The notes under the pieces were generated by a model. It was not told the DNA's origin and made no database searches. It saw only the letters and a list, made by a program, of their open reading frames with translations. From positions 1-7,561 of the forward strand of contig JBDTYT010000080.1 of the NCBI GenBank assembly GCA_040005555.1: a stretch of 7,561 nucleotides of DNA, in the 5' to 3' direction. Position 1 is the first letter of the stretch, and every line of letters starts with the position of its first letter. The stretch is from JBDTYT01 sp040005555. Its GTDB lineage: Bacteria; Actinomycetota; UBA4738; HRBIN12. The position numbers and the translations under genes are program-made. Below are positions 1 to 5,552 of this stretch, piece by piece.

Positions 1-42
1 GAGGGGCTCGATCTGGCGGAGGCCATCGCCGCCGTCGCCTGA
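1..42 (+). CDS. C-terminal fragment of an unidentified upstream gene
   Basis: Frame 1 is open from the first base and ends at TGA 40-42, reading EGLDLAEAIAAVA at its C-terminus. Codons are GC-rich with G or C at the third position, as in the genes that follow. The alanine-rich amphipathic helix is compatible with the tail of many enzymes. From position an earlier trp gene (trpD or trpE) would be plausible, but 13 residues cannot identify it. The neighbouring frames are also open over this short stretch, so coding in this frame is likely rather than proven. The stop lies 45 nt before trpC. Confidence 0.5.
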   Translation, partial: EGLDLAEAIAAVA

Positions 43-75
43 GGATCGGCAGGCGGCGGGGGAGAGCTCGTCCCG

Positions 76-88
76 TAGACTCGGCCGA
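76..88 (+). promoter_or_regulatory. putative leaderless promoter (-10 box) of trpC
   Basis: TAGACT at 76-81 matches the TANNNT -10 consensus used by housekeeping sigma factors in high-GC bacteria. Six bases (82-87) separate it from the trpC ATG at 88, so the expected transcription start falls on the A of the start codon. There is no Shine-Dalgarno at normal spacing: the only purine run, near 58-65, is more than 20 nt upstream. No clear -35 hexamer is visible around 53-59. Leaderless genes with exactly this spacing are common in Actinomycetota and Deinococcota. The TAG of the box is also the in-frame stop that bounds the trpC reading frame. If real, trpCBA can be transcribed apart from the upstream gene. 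Confidence 0.5.
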
Positions 89-861
89 TGGGGTTCCTCA
101 GCGAGAAGGTCGACGACGTGCGCCGGCGCCTCGAGCGCAATCCGATCGATGAGTCCAAGCTGATGGCCCTCGCGCTCGGGCTCCCGCCGACGCGAGGATT
201 CGCGGGCGCCCTGTGGTCGGCACACGGTCCTGCGGTGATCGCCGAGGTGAAGCGAGCGTCGCCATCGGCCGGCGCGATCGCCGACGCAGATCCCGCGGAG
301 CGCGCGCGGGAGTATGAGCGAGCGGGCGCCGCTGCGATCTCGGTGCTCACCGAGCCGGTCCACTTCGACGGCTCCCTCGCCGATCTGCGAGCGGTGCACC
401 TGGCGACGACCGTTCCGATCCTCCGCAAGGACTTCCTGGTGCACCCTGCTCAGCTCATCGAGGCTCGTGTCGAGGGCGCCGACGCCGTGCTGTTGATCGC
501 GGCGGCGCTCTCCGAAACGGAGCTCCGGGCGATGCTCGCATCGGCGGAGGATCTGGGGCTCGGCGCTCTGGTCGAGACGCACTCGGAGGAAGATCTCGAT
601 CGCGCGCTCGCGACGGATGCGAAGGTGATCGGGGTGAACGCCCGCGACCTCGAGACGCTCGAGGTCGACGGCGACCGCGCGCTGGAGCTCCTGCCGAGGA
701 TCCCGCACGATCGCATCGCCGTGCTGGAGAGCGGGATCTCGAACCACGAGCAGGTGAAGCGCGCGGTGGGCGCGGGCGCGCGAGCCATCTTGATCGGAGA
801 GGCGCTCATGCGCGCCGAGGACCCCGGCGCCGCGCTCCGGGAGCTGCGAGGCGAGCTGTGA
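88..861 (+). CDS. trpC: indole-3-glycerol phosphate synthase TrpC
   Basis: Cytosolic (beta/alpha)8 enzyme that converts 1-(2-carboxyphenylamino)-1-deoxyribulose 5-phosphate to indole-3-glycerol phosphate, CO2 and water. At 257 aa it has the normal length of a stand-alone enzyme. Family motifs appear in order: IAEVKRASPS (51-60), RKDF (113-116), LVETH (161-165), IGVNARDL (181-188), LESGIS (213-218) and the phosphate-binding ILIGEALM (234-241). These supply the expected active-site residues: E53, K55, K114 (general acid), E163 (general base), N184, and E214/S215. The start is ATG 88, the first start codon after in-frame TAG 76-78. No trpF is fused or adjacent, which fits lineages where PriA/HisA also performs the TrpF reaction. 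The stop overlaps the trpB start by 4 nt (GTGA), indicating translational coupling. Confidence 0.97.
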   Translation: MGFLSEKVDDVRRRLERNPIDESKLMALALGLPPTRGFAGALWSAHGPAVIAEVKRASPSAGAIADADPAERAREYERAGAAAISVLTEPVHFDGSLADLRAVHLATTVPILRKDFLVHPAQLIEARVEGADAVLLIAAALSETELRAMLASAEDLGLGALVETHSEEDLDRALATDAKVIGVNARDLETLEVDGDRALELLPRIPHDRIAVLESGISNHEQVKRAVGAGARAILIGEALMRAEDPGAALRELRGEL

Positions 862-2063
862 GCCAGGTGCGGGACGTGGCTCTGCCCGATCCACGGGGAC
901 GGTTCGGCCGCTACGGCGGGAGGTACGTGCCCGAGGTCTTGATCCCCGCGCTCGACGAGCTTGCGGCGGCGTGGTCCGAGCTCCGCGACGACCCTGGGTT
1001 CCGTGGTGAGCTCGGTGCCCTGCTCACCGACTACGTCGGCCGGCCGTCCCCACTCACGTTCGCTTCGCGGCTTTCCGCCGAAACCGGGTACCGCGTCTTC
1101 TTGAAGCGTGAGGACCTGAACCACACGGGCGCGCACAAGATCAACAACACGGTGGGGCAGGTGCTCCTCGCGAAACGACTCGGTAAGCGGCGCGTGATCG
1201 CCGAGACCGGCGCCGGTCAGCACGGTGTGGCGACCGCGACCGCTGCGGCGCTGTTCGGCTTGCCCTGCGTCGTGTACATGGGCGAGGAGGACACACATCG
1301 TCAAGCGCCGAACGTCGCCAGGATGAAGCTCCTCGGCACGGAGGTGGTGCCGGTGACGGCGGGGCAGCGGACCCTGAAGGAAGCGATCAATGAGGCGATG
1401 CGCGATTGGGCCGCAACGGTCACCGAGACCCATTACGTGTTCGGCACCGCTGCCGGGCCGCACCCGTTCCCATCGCTGGTCCGAGATCTGCAACGCGTGA
1501 TCGGCGACGAAGCCCGCGAGCAGTTCCGAGCCGTCGAAGGCCGAGACCCCGACACCGTCGTCGCCTGCGTGGGCGGCGGGAGCAACGCGATCGGCATGTT
1601 CACTGCGTTCATCGGCGCTCCCGGCGTGACGCTGGTGGGCGTCGAGGCCGGAGGTCGCGGTCAGGGCATCGGGGATCACTGCCGCTCGCTCACGCTCGGC
1701 GAGCCCGGGGTGCTGCACGGTGCGCTGTCGTACCTGCTGCAGGACGCCGACGGGCAGATCGCCTCGTCGCATTCCATCTCGGCCGGCTTGGACTATCCGG
1801 GCGTCGGTCCGCAACACAGCTACCTGAAGGACGCGGGGCTGGCGACGTACGCATCCGCGACGGACGAGGATGCCCTCGCGGGCTTCTCATCGCTCGCGAC
1901 GCTCGAGGGCATCCTGCCGGCGCTCGAGCCCGCGCACGCGATCGGCTGGTTGCTCCGGCGACCCCTCCCCGATGGATCGCGGGTGTTGGTCTGCCTCTCG
2001 GGCCGCGGCGACAAGGACCTCGACACGGTCCGCGCCGCGCTCGGGGGGGTTCCAGGTGCCTGA
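858..2063 (+). CDS. trpB: tryptophan synthase beta subunit TrpB
   Basis: PLP-dependent enzyme that condenses indole with L-serine to give L-tryptophan, working in the alpha2-beta2 complex with TrpA. At 401 aa it is a standard-length TrpB1-type beta subunit. Visible hallmarks are the N-terminal GRFGRYGGRYVPE (14-26) and HTGAHKINN (89-97) with K94 as the Schiff-base lysine. AETGAGQHG (115-123) contains E116, equivalent to catalytic Glu109 of the enteric enzyme. GGGSNAIG (239-246) is the PLP-phosphate loop, SAGLDYPGVGP (308-318) holds the D305-equivalent, and SGRGDKD (381-387) closes the site. The start is GTG 858 inside the trpC stop (GTGA overlap), preceded by a weak GAGG at 848-851, so reinitiation after trpC is likely. 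The 3' end overlaps trpA by 8 nt. All key residues are intact. Confidence 0.98.
   Translation: MSQVRDVALPDPRGRFGRYGGRYVPEVLIPALDELAAAWSELRDDPGFRGELGALLTDYVGRPSPLTFASRLSAETGYRVFLKREDLNHTGAHKINNTVGQVLLAKRLGKRRVIAETGAGQHGVATATAAALFGLPCVVYMGEEDTHRQAPNVARMKLLGTEVVPVTAGQRTLKEAINEAMRDWAATVTETHYVFGTAAGPHPFPSLVRDLQRVIGDEAREQFRAVEGRDPDTVVACVGGGSNAIGMFTAFIGAPGVTLVGVEAGGRGQGIGDHCRSLTLGEPGVLHGALSYLLQDADGQIASSHSISAGLDYPGVGPQHSYLKDAGLATYASATDEDALAGFSSLATLEGILPALEPAHAIGWLLRRPLPDGSRVLVCLSGRGDKDLDTVRAALGGVPGA
2043..2049 (+). promoter_or_regulatory. G-rich ribosome binding site fixing the trpA GTG start
   Basis: A run of seven G (2043-2049) lies 6 nt before GTG 2056, inside the last codons of trpB. It can pair, partly through G-U wobble, with the CCUCC anti-Shine-Dalgarno. 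It supports GTG 2056 over the farther upstream in-frame ATG 1870, which would add 62 residues unlike any TrpA N-terminus and overlap trpB by nearly 200 nt. Confidence 0.5.
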
Positions 2064-2820
2064 CCTGGAGGCCGCGCTCCGCTCCCGTCGGGCCGCGGGC
2101 GGCTCGGCCTTCGTCCCCTACGTGACCGGGGGCCTGGCCGGCGTCGACGCGGCGTTGCTCCGAGCGCTCGAAACCGCAGGCGCCGATGCCATCGAGGTCG
2201 GGATCCCGTTCTCGGATCCCGTCATGGACGGGGGCGTGATCCAGGAGGCCTCCCGCCTGGCGCTCGAGGCGGGCACGCGCCCCGGCGACGTCCTCGCGAC
2301 CATCCGCGACGCGGCGCTCGGCGTTCCCGTGGCGGTCATGACCTACTACAACCCCATCTTCCACCTGGGTGAAGGCGCGTTCTTGGCCGCGGCCGCGGAT
2401 GCAGGGGTGGGTGGGGTCATCGTGCCGGATCTGCCCGTCGACGAGGCCGAGGTCTGGGTGGCCTCGTGCGCCGAAGCGGGGGTAGCGCCGGTATTCCTCG
2501 CGGCTCCCGGCTCGAGCCCTGAGCGGCTGCTCGCGATCGTGAACAACGCACGAGGCTTCGTGTACTGCGTTGCGACGTACGGGGTGACGGGTGAGCGGGC
2601 GAGTCTGGCGGGCACAGCTGAGAACCTGGTGGGTGCCCTTCGCCCGCTCACCGACCTCCCGCTGCTCGTCGGCGTCGGGATCGGCACGCCCGAGCAAGCG
2701 GGGGAGGCCTCCCGCTTCGCGGATGGCGTGGTCGTGGGAAGTGCACTCGTTCGTCGACTCCTCGCGGGTGACCGAGAGGGCGCCATCGCACTCGCGCGCG
2801 CGTTCCGGCGAGCCTTGTAA
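2056..2820 (+). CDS. trpA: tryptophan synthase alpha subunit TrpA
   Basis: Cytosolic TIM-barrel subunit that cleaves indole-3-glycerol phosphate to indole and glyceraldehyde 3-phosphate, channelling indole to TrpB. With start GTG 2056 it is 254 aa, slightly short but normal for the family. FVPYVTGG (19-26) opens the barrel. AIEVGIPFSDP (45-55) carries E47, equivalent to catalytic Glu49, and D58 corresponds to Asp60. MTYYNP (95-100), VIVPDLP (121-127), FLAAPGSS (147-154), the loop-6 motif GVTGER (176-181), VGVGIGTPEQ (205-214) and VVVGSALV (225-232, phosphate binding) follow in order. In loop 2 the motif reads MDGGVIQ, with Gly at the position that is usually Pro (Pro62 in the E. coli numbering); the catalytic residues are unaffected. 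The gene overlaps trpB by 8 nt and ends in TAA without a clear terminator. Confidence 0.96.
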   Translation: MPDLEAALRSRRAAGGSAFVPYVTGGLAGVDAALLRALETAGADAIEVGIPFSDPVMDGGVIQEASRLALEAGTRPGDVLATIRDAALGVPVAVMTYYNPIFHLGEGAFLAAAADAGVGGVIVPDLPVDEAEVWVASCAEAGVAPVFLAAPGSSPERLLAIVNNARGFVYCVATYGVTGERASLAGTAENLVGALRPLTDLPLLVGVGIGTPEQAGEASRFADGVVVGSALVRRLLAGDREGAIALARAFRRAL

Positions 2821-2833
2821 GCTGCGACAACCT

Positions 2834-2894
2834 CGGAGGAGGGAGCGGAGGAGGCAGTCCCGCGCCCGCTGCGTGCTCGTACACCAGGAGGCAG
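2834..2894 (+). repeat. short purine-rich direct repeats downstream of trpA
   Basis: CGGAGGAGG occurs at 2834-2842 and again at 2846-2854. AGGAGGCAG occurs at 2849-2857 and again at 2886-2894, and both copies of this second repeat are followed by a C-rich stretch and then GCTG. The match is imperfect after the shared 9-mer. The units resemble Shine-Dalgarno sequences, but no start codon at a suitable distance opens a convincing reading frame. They could be replication slippage products, protein-binding sites or chance in GC-rich sequence. Confidence 0.45.
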
Positions 2895-2944
2895 CCCCCG
2901 CTGGCCCCAACCGGGGGGATGTGGTACGTAGCACCAGCTGGGGG
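2895..2944 (+). other. possible alternative hairpins in the livJ leader
   Basis: The arm CCCCCGCTGG (2895-2904) can pair with CCAGC-T-GGGGG (2934-2944), giving 10 bp with one bulged T (2939) and a 29-nt loop. The same C-run can instead pair with CGGGGG (2912-2917) across an 11-nt loop, and CCCC 2905-2908 can pair with GGGG 2913-2916 over the loop AACC. The first two folds are mutually exclusive. The sequence after 2944 is purine-rich with no T-run, so this is not a standard terminator. It may be a structured 5' leader of livJ, an atypical terminator for trpA, or chance pairing. Confidence 0.35.
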
Positions 2945-3012
2945 GGAGGAAAGGGGGAACGAGCTGCGAGGACCGCCGTCGTTCTCATGTCGACAGATCA
3001 TCGGATCGGAAC

Positions 3013-3021
3013 AGAGGGGGG
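3013..3021 (+). promoter_or_regulatory. ribosome binding site fixing the livJ start
   Basis: AGAGGGGGG ends 4 nt before ATG 3026, with its AGAGG core (3013-3017) 8 nt from the start. It is the strongest Shine-Dalgarno-like site near this gene. It selects ATG 3026, which opens directly onto a lipoprotein signal peptide. The in-frame ATG at 2987 would put 13 extra residues, including acidic ones, before the signal, and the open frame running back to 2591 lies inside trpA. Confidence 0.7.
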
Positions 3022-3025
3022 CTCG

Positions 3026-4375
3026 ATGAGGAAGAGCAGATGGCTGACGATGGTCGCCCTGGTGGGCGTCCTGACGCTCGTCGCCGCGGCGTGTAGCAAG
3101 GACAATGGCGGCGGCGGGGGGAGCACGGGCTCCAGCGGCACATCGGGGTCCGCGATCAACTGCGACACGGTCCAGTTCGGCTGCGTCGTGTACGGTCCGG
3201 GCGAACCGATCCGCGTCGGGACGCTGCTCGCGATCTCGGGTGACGTGGCTACGCTCGGCACCGACAGCGTGCACGGGGTCGAGCTCGCGATCGACCACCT
3301 CGACGGGAAGTTCGACGCGACGCCCGGTCAGCTCCTCGGGCACGACGTCACGCTGCAGCAAGAGGACGATCTCTGCAGCAAGGAGGGCGGTCAGTCCGGG
3401 GCCACGAAGCTCGCGGCCGACCCGACGATCGCGTTCGTGATCGGGACGAGCTGCTCGAGCGCGGCGCTCGGCGTGGCCGACACGATCCTGTCCGACAAGG
3501 GGACCATCCTGATCTCGCCGTCGAACACGGCGGCCGGACTGACGGCACCGTCGCAGCACCAGCCGTTCTACCTGCGGACCGCGCAGAACGACGCGATCCA
3601 GGCCAAGGTCGTCTCGGACTTCGTGTTCACGAAGCTCGGCTTCACGAAGGCGGCCACGATCCACGACGAGAGCCCGTACGCGGCGGGCCTGACCGGCGGG
3701 TTCAAGACGTTCTTCGAGGGACTCGGCGGCACGGTGACGGATGAAGAGGCGATCACGAGCACGGACACCGATTTCAAGCCCCTGCTCACGAGCATCGCGC
3801 AGACGCATCCTCAGCTGATCTACCTGCCGGACTTCAACCCCGCGTGCGCCTTGATCGCCATCCAGGCGCAGGACATCCCGGACCTGAAGGGCGTCGCGTT
3901 GATGGGGTCCGACGGGTGCGGGGCCTCGACGTTCTTCGATCAGGCCGGCTCGGCCGGCGACGGGTTCTACCTGTCGGGACCGATCGCGAGCCCGGGCTCC
4001 ACCACGAGCTCGTTGTCCGACGAGTACAACGCGGCGTACAAGGACCAGTTCGGGTCCCCGACGGCGGACTTCAACACGAACGCGTTCGATGCCTTCAACG
4101 TCGTGGCCGAGGCCATCAAGAAGGTCGCGATCCAGGGCTCGGACGGATCGCTCTCGATCCCACGGGTGGCCCTGAAGGACGCCGTCTTCCAGACGGTCGA
4201 CTTCCCTGGGCTCTCCGGAACGCTCACGTGCATCTCGACGGGGGACTGCCAGGCCCCAGGGGCGGTGAACATCGGCGTGTACCAGGCGCCCGATGCCCCG
4301 GTTAACCCGGCCACCCCTGATGCCAAGCCGATCTTCAACGAGCAGCTCACGCTGGCGGAGGCCTTAGGGCAGTAA
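3026..4375 (+). CDS. livJ: LIV-type ABC importer substrate-binding lipoprotein
   Basis: Periplasmic-binding-fold type I receptor (HAAT family, LivJ/LivK/UrtA/AmiC relatives), membrane-anchored outside the cell. The 449-aa product has a lipoprotein signal: basic MRKSR, a hydrophobic stretch at 7-22, and VAAAC with lipidated C23. A Gly/Ser linker follows (28-42) and the binding core runs from about 61 to 445. GEPIRVGTLLAISG (59-72) is the first strand. FVIGTSCSSAALGVAD (137-152) and ILISPSNT (161-168) form the ligand-backbone site, with S144 and T168 matching LivJ Ser79 and Thr102. C117 and C143 correspond to the LivJ Cys53-Cys78 disulfide. Six further cysteines are present (46, 53, 274, 298, 402, 408). 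Ligand identity cannot be read from the sequence: branched-chain amino acids are the default, but amides, urea or others are possible. It is followed by a strong hairpin and then the permease genes. Confidence 0.92.
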   Translation: MRKSRWLTMVALVGVLTLVAAACSKDNGGGGGSTGSSGTSGSAINCDTVQFGCVVYGPGEPIRVGTLLAISGDVATLGTDSVHGVELAIDHLDGKFDATPGQLLGHDVTLQQEDDLCSKEGGQSGATKLAADPTIAFVIGTSCSSAALGVADTILSDKGTILISPSNTAAGLTAPSQHQPFYLRTAQNDAIQAKVVSDFVFTKLGFTKAATIHDESPYAAGLTGGFKTFFEGLGGTVTDEEAITSTDTDFKPLLTSIAQTHPQLIYLPDFNPACALIAIQAQDIPDLKGVALMGSDGCGASTFFDQAGSAGDGFYLSGPIASPGSTTSSLSDEYNAAYKDQFGSPTADFNTNAFDAFNVVAEAIKKVAIQGSDGSLSIPRVALKDAVFQTVDFPGLSGTLTCISTGDCQAPGAVNIGVYQAPDAPVNPATPDAKPIFNEQLTLAEALGQ

Positions 4376-4396
4376 GACCGGAACGCACGAACCGTA

Positions 4397-4442
4397 TACG
4401 CTGCGAGCGGGCGGGCGAGCGATCGCCCGCCCGCAGCGCGTA
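4397..4442 (+). other. strong intercistronic stem-loop with GCGA tetraloop between livJ and livH
   Basis: GCGGGCGGGCGA (4407-4418) pairs perfectly over 12 bp with 4423-4434, closing the loop GCGA (4419-4422), a GNRA tetraloop. An outer 5-bp helix TACGC/GCGTA (4397-4401 with 4438-4442) can stack below across an asymmetric internal loop. No T-tract follows, so it is not a classical intrinsic terminator. The placement just after a binding-protein gene and before its permeases is where operons often carry a stabiliser of the 5' segment or a partial terminator, which gives binding protein in excess of permease. That role is inferred. Confidence 0.75.
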
Positions 4443-4450
4443 CGTGAGCG

Positions 4451-4455
4451 AGGGA
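4451..4455 (+). promoter_or_regulatory. ribosome binding site of livH
   Basis: AGGGA at 4451-4455 sits 4 nt upstream of ATG 4460 and 8 nt downstream of the outer helix of the 4397-4442 hairpin. The hairpin therefore leaves this site exposed. It supports ATG 4460 rather than the GTG at 4444, which lies before this site and is in another frame. Confidence 0.55.
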
Positions 4456-4459
4456 CGGT

Positions 4460-5551
4460 ATGGCGGGAGCAGCGCGAGAGGCGATACCGAGGCGCGCCGT
4501 CGGGCGACTCAGCGGGCTTCCGACTCGCCGGATCATCCAGTGGGTCCTCGGCGTTGCCGTCGTGGGCGGGGCCGCACTCGGCGCCTCCAAGACGCTCGCG
4601 CTCAACACCTTCAGCGCCTCGGCATGGCGGGACCTCGTCGTGTTCGGGATCGCTCAGGGAGCGATCTACGCACTGATCGCCCTGGGGTACTCGATGGTCT
4701 ACGGCGTCCTGCGCATGATCAACTTCGCTCACGGCGAGGTTTTCATGGCGGGAGCGTTCAGCTCGTACTTCGTCGCGAGGACGTTGGACCACAGCGGGTT
4801 CCTCGACGACAACCCGATCATCTCGCTCCTGATCCTGCTGCTCGTCGCGATGGCGGGGTCCGTCGGGGTGGCGGTGCTGCTCGAGCGCGTGGCGTACCGC
4901 CGATTGCGGAGCGCCACACGCTTGGTGCCACTGATCACCGCGATCGGAGCCTCGTTGTTCCTCCAGAACACGGCCCGCGGGTTCTTCGGCGCGCAGACGC
5001 GTGGCTACCCCACCCCGCAGATCCTCGGCGGCTCATGGACGATCTTCGGCGTGCCGATCCTGCGCGCGCAGGTCATCGTCATCGTGGTCGCGCTCGTCTC
5101 GGTGGTCGGCCTCAGCCTGTTCGTCGCGAGGACGAGGACGGGCAAGTCGATGCGCGCGGTGGCCGAGGACAAGGAGATCGCCAGCCTCATGGGCATCGAC
5201 GTCGATCGGGTGATCGTGACCACGTTCGTGATCGGGGGGATGCTGGCCGGCGTCGCGGCCATCTTGTTCGCCATCGTGTTCCAGGTCGTCGGACCGTTCA
5301 TGGGGTTCATCCCGGGGATCAAGGCGTTCACGGCGGCAGTCCTCGGGGGCATCGGAAGCATCGCCGGCGCCGCGCTCGGTGGGCTGCTGCTCGGGCTCCT
5401 CGAGTCCGTGGGGCCGTCGCTGTTCCTCACGGGGTTCCACATACCCGGGCCGAATCAGCTGCGCGACGTGATCGCCTTCGCGATCCTCGTCCTCGTCCTC
5501 ATCTTCCGGCCGGGCGGCATCCTCGGCGCGGGCGATGCCGAGAAGGTCTGA
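4460..5551 (+). CDS. livH: LIV-type ABC importer inner-membrane permease LivH
   Basis: Integral membrane subunit that forms the transport channel with LivM. The 363-aa product is longer than the 308-aa E. coli LivH because of an N-terminal extension of about 55 residues: a basic arginine-rich start and one extra hydrophobic segment (about 26-44). The core begins near residue 57. Family motifs are GYSMVYGVLRMINFAHGE (76-93), the cytoplasmic EAA-like coupling loop TGKSMRAVAEDKEIASLMG (227-245), and IKAFTAAVLGGIGSIAGAA (287-305). Hydrophobic segments fall near 57-82, 93-106, 119-140, 155-171, 203-223, 250-276, 287-315 and 335-349. It ends RPGGILG, typical of the family. A good ribosome binding site precedes ATG 4460. 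The stop lies 1 nt before the preferred livM start, so the two permeases are almost certainly co-translated. Confidence 0.95.
   Translation: MAGAAREAIPRRAVGRLSGLPTRRIIQWVLGVAVVGGAALGASKTLALNTFSASAWRDLVVFGIAQGAIYALIALGYSMVYGVLRMINFAHGEVFMAGAFSSYFVARTLDHSGFLDDNPIISLLILLLVAMAGSVGVAVLLERVAYRRLRSATRLVPLITAIGASLFLQNTARGFFGAQTRGYPTPQILGGSWTIFGVPILRAQVIVIVVALVSVVGLSLFVARTRTGKSMRAVAEDKEIASLMGIDVDRVIVTTFVIGGMLAGVAAILFAIVFQVVGPFMGFIPGIKAFTAAVLGGIGSIAGAALGGLLLGLLESVGPSLFLTGFHIPGPNQLRDVIAFAILVLVLIFRPGGILGAGDAEKV
5541..5546 (+). promoter_or_regulatory. ribosome binding site fixing the livM GTG start
   Basis: AGAAGG (5541-5546), inside the last codons of livH, stands 6 nt before GTG 5553. The alternative in-frame ATG 5535 has no Shine-Dalgarno upstream, only GGCGCGGGC. 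I therefore start livM at GTG 5553; the difference is 6 residues. Confidence 0.65.
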
Positions 5552-5552
5552 G

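Larger units (their letters stand above)
2821..3025 (+). other. 205-nt trpA-livJ intergenic region, structured and G-rich
   Basis: This is the longest non-coding gap. It holds purine-rich direct repeats (2834-2894), a C-run that can pair with either of two downstream G-runs (2895-2944), the palindrome CCAGCTGG (2934-2941), and four runs of five or more G (2913-2918, 2940-2946, 2953-2957, 3016-3021). No hairpin is followed by a T-tract, so there is no canonical intrinsic terminator for the trp genes. The only -10-like box is TAAGCT at 2818-2823, overlapping the trpA stop, with no -35 partner; if used it would give a leader of about 195 nt. I saw no recognisable riboswitch or T-box. The liv promoter probably lies here but I cannot place it. 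Confidence 0.6.

Noticed and set aside
43..87. Tryptophan attenuator or leader peptide before trpC
   Set aside because: The gap is only 45 nt, holds no Trp codon cluster or stem-loop series, and fits a leaderless promoter instead.
450..1817. Long open frame on the - strand (about 455 codons) opposite trpC and trpB
   Set aside because: It runs antisense to two genes with intact catalytic motifs. Its composition (Arg, Ser, His and Ala rich, no recognisable motif) is the usual mirror of high-GC codon bias.
2919..2945. T-box-like fragment GTGGTAC in the livJ leader
   Set aside because: Only 7 nt resemble the T-box antiterminator motif; no stem I, no full bulge sequence and no terminator were found.
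1690..2988. Long open frame on the - strand across trpB, trpA and the following gap
   Set aside because: Low-complexity Arg-rich translation antisense to confirmed genes; no ribosome binding site or domain.
2913..3021. G-quadruplex from the four G-runs in the trpA-livJ gap
   Set aside because: Loops between runs are about 21, 6 and 58 nt, too long for a standard four-run quadruplex; only a non-canonical form would be possible.
2591..3025. Upstream extension of livJ to a GTG or ATG within trpA
   Set aside because: It would bury the lipoprotein signal peptide in the middle of the protein and overlap trpA; ATG 3026 has both ribosome binding site and signal peptide.
2648..3808. Long open frame on the - strand across the trpA-livJ gap and livJ
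   Set aside because: Arg/Asp/His-rich shadow of livJ with no family motif; it would span a gap that looks regulatory.
4397..4442. Classical Rho-independent terminator after livJ
   Set aside because: The stem is strong but the following bases (CGTGAGCGAG) contain no T-run, and livH with its own ribosome binding site follows at once.
5535..5552. ATG 5535 as start of livM
   Set aside because: It has no ribosome binding site and a 17-nt overlap with livH, whereas GTG 5553 has AGAAGG at ideal spacing. The choice is not certain and costs only 6 residues.
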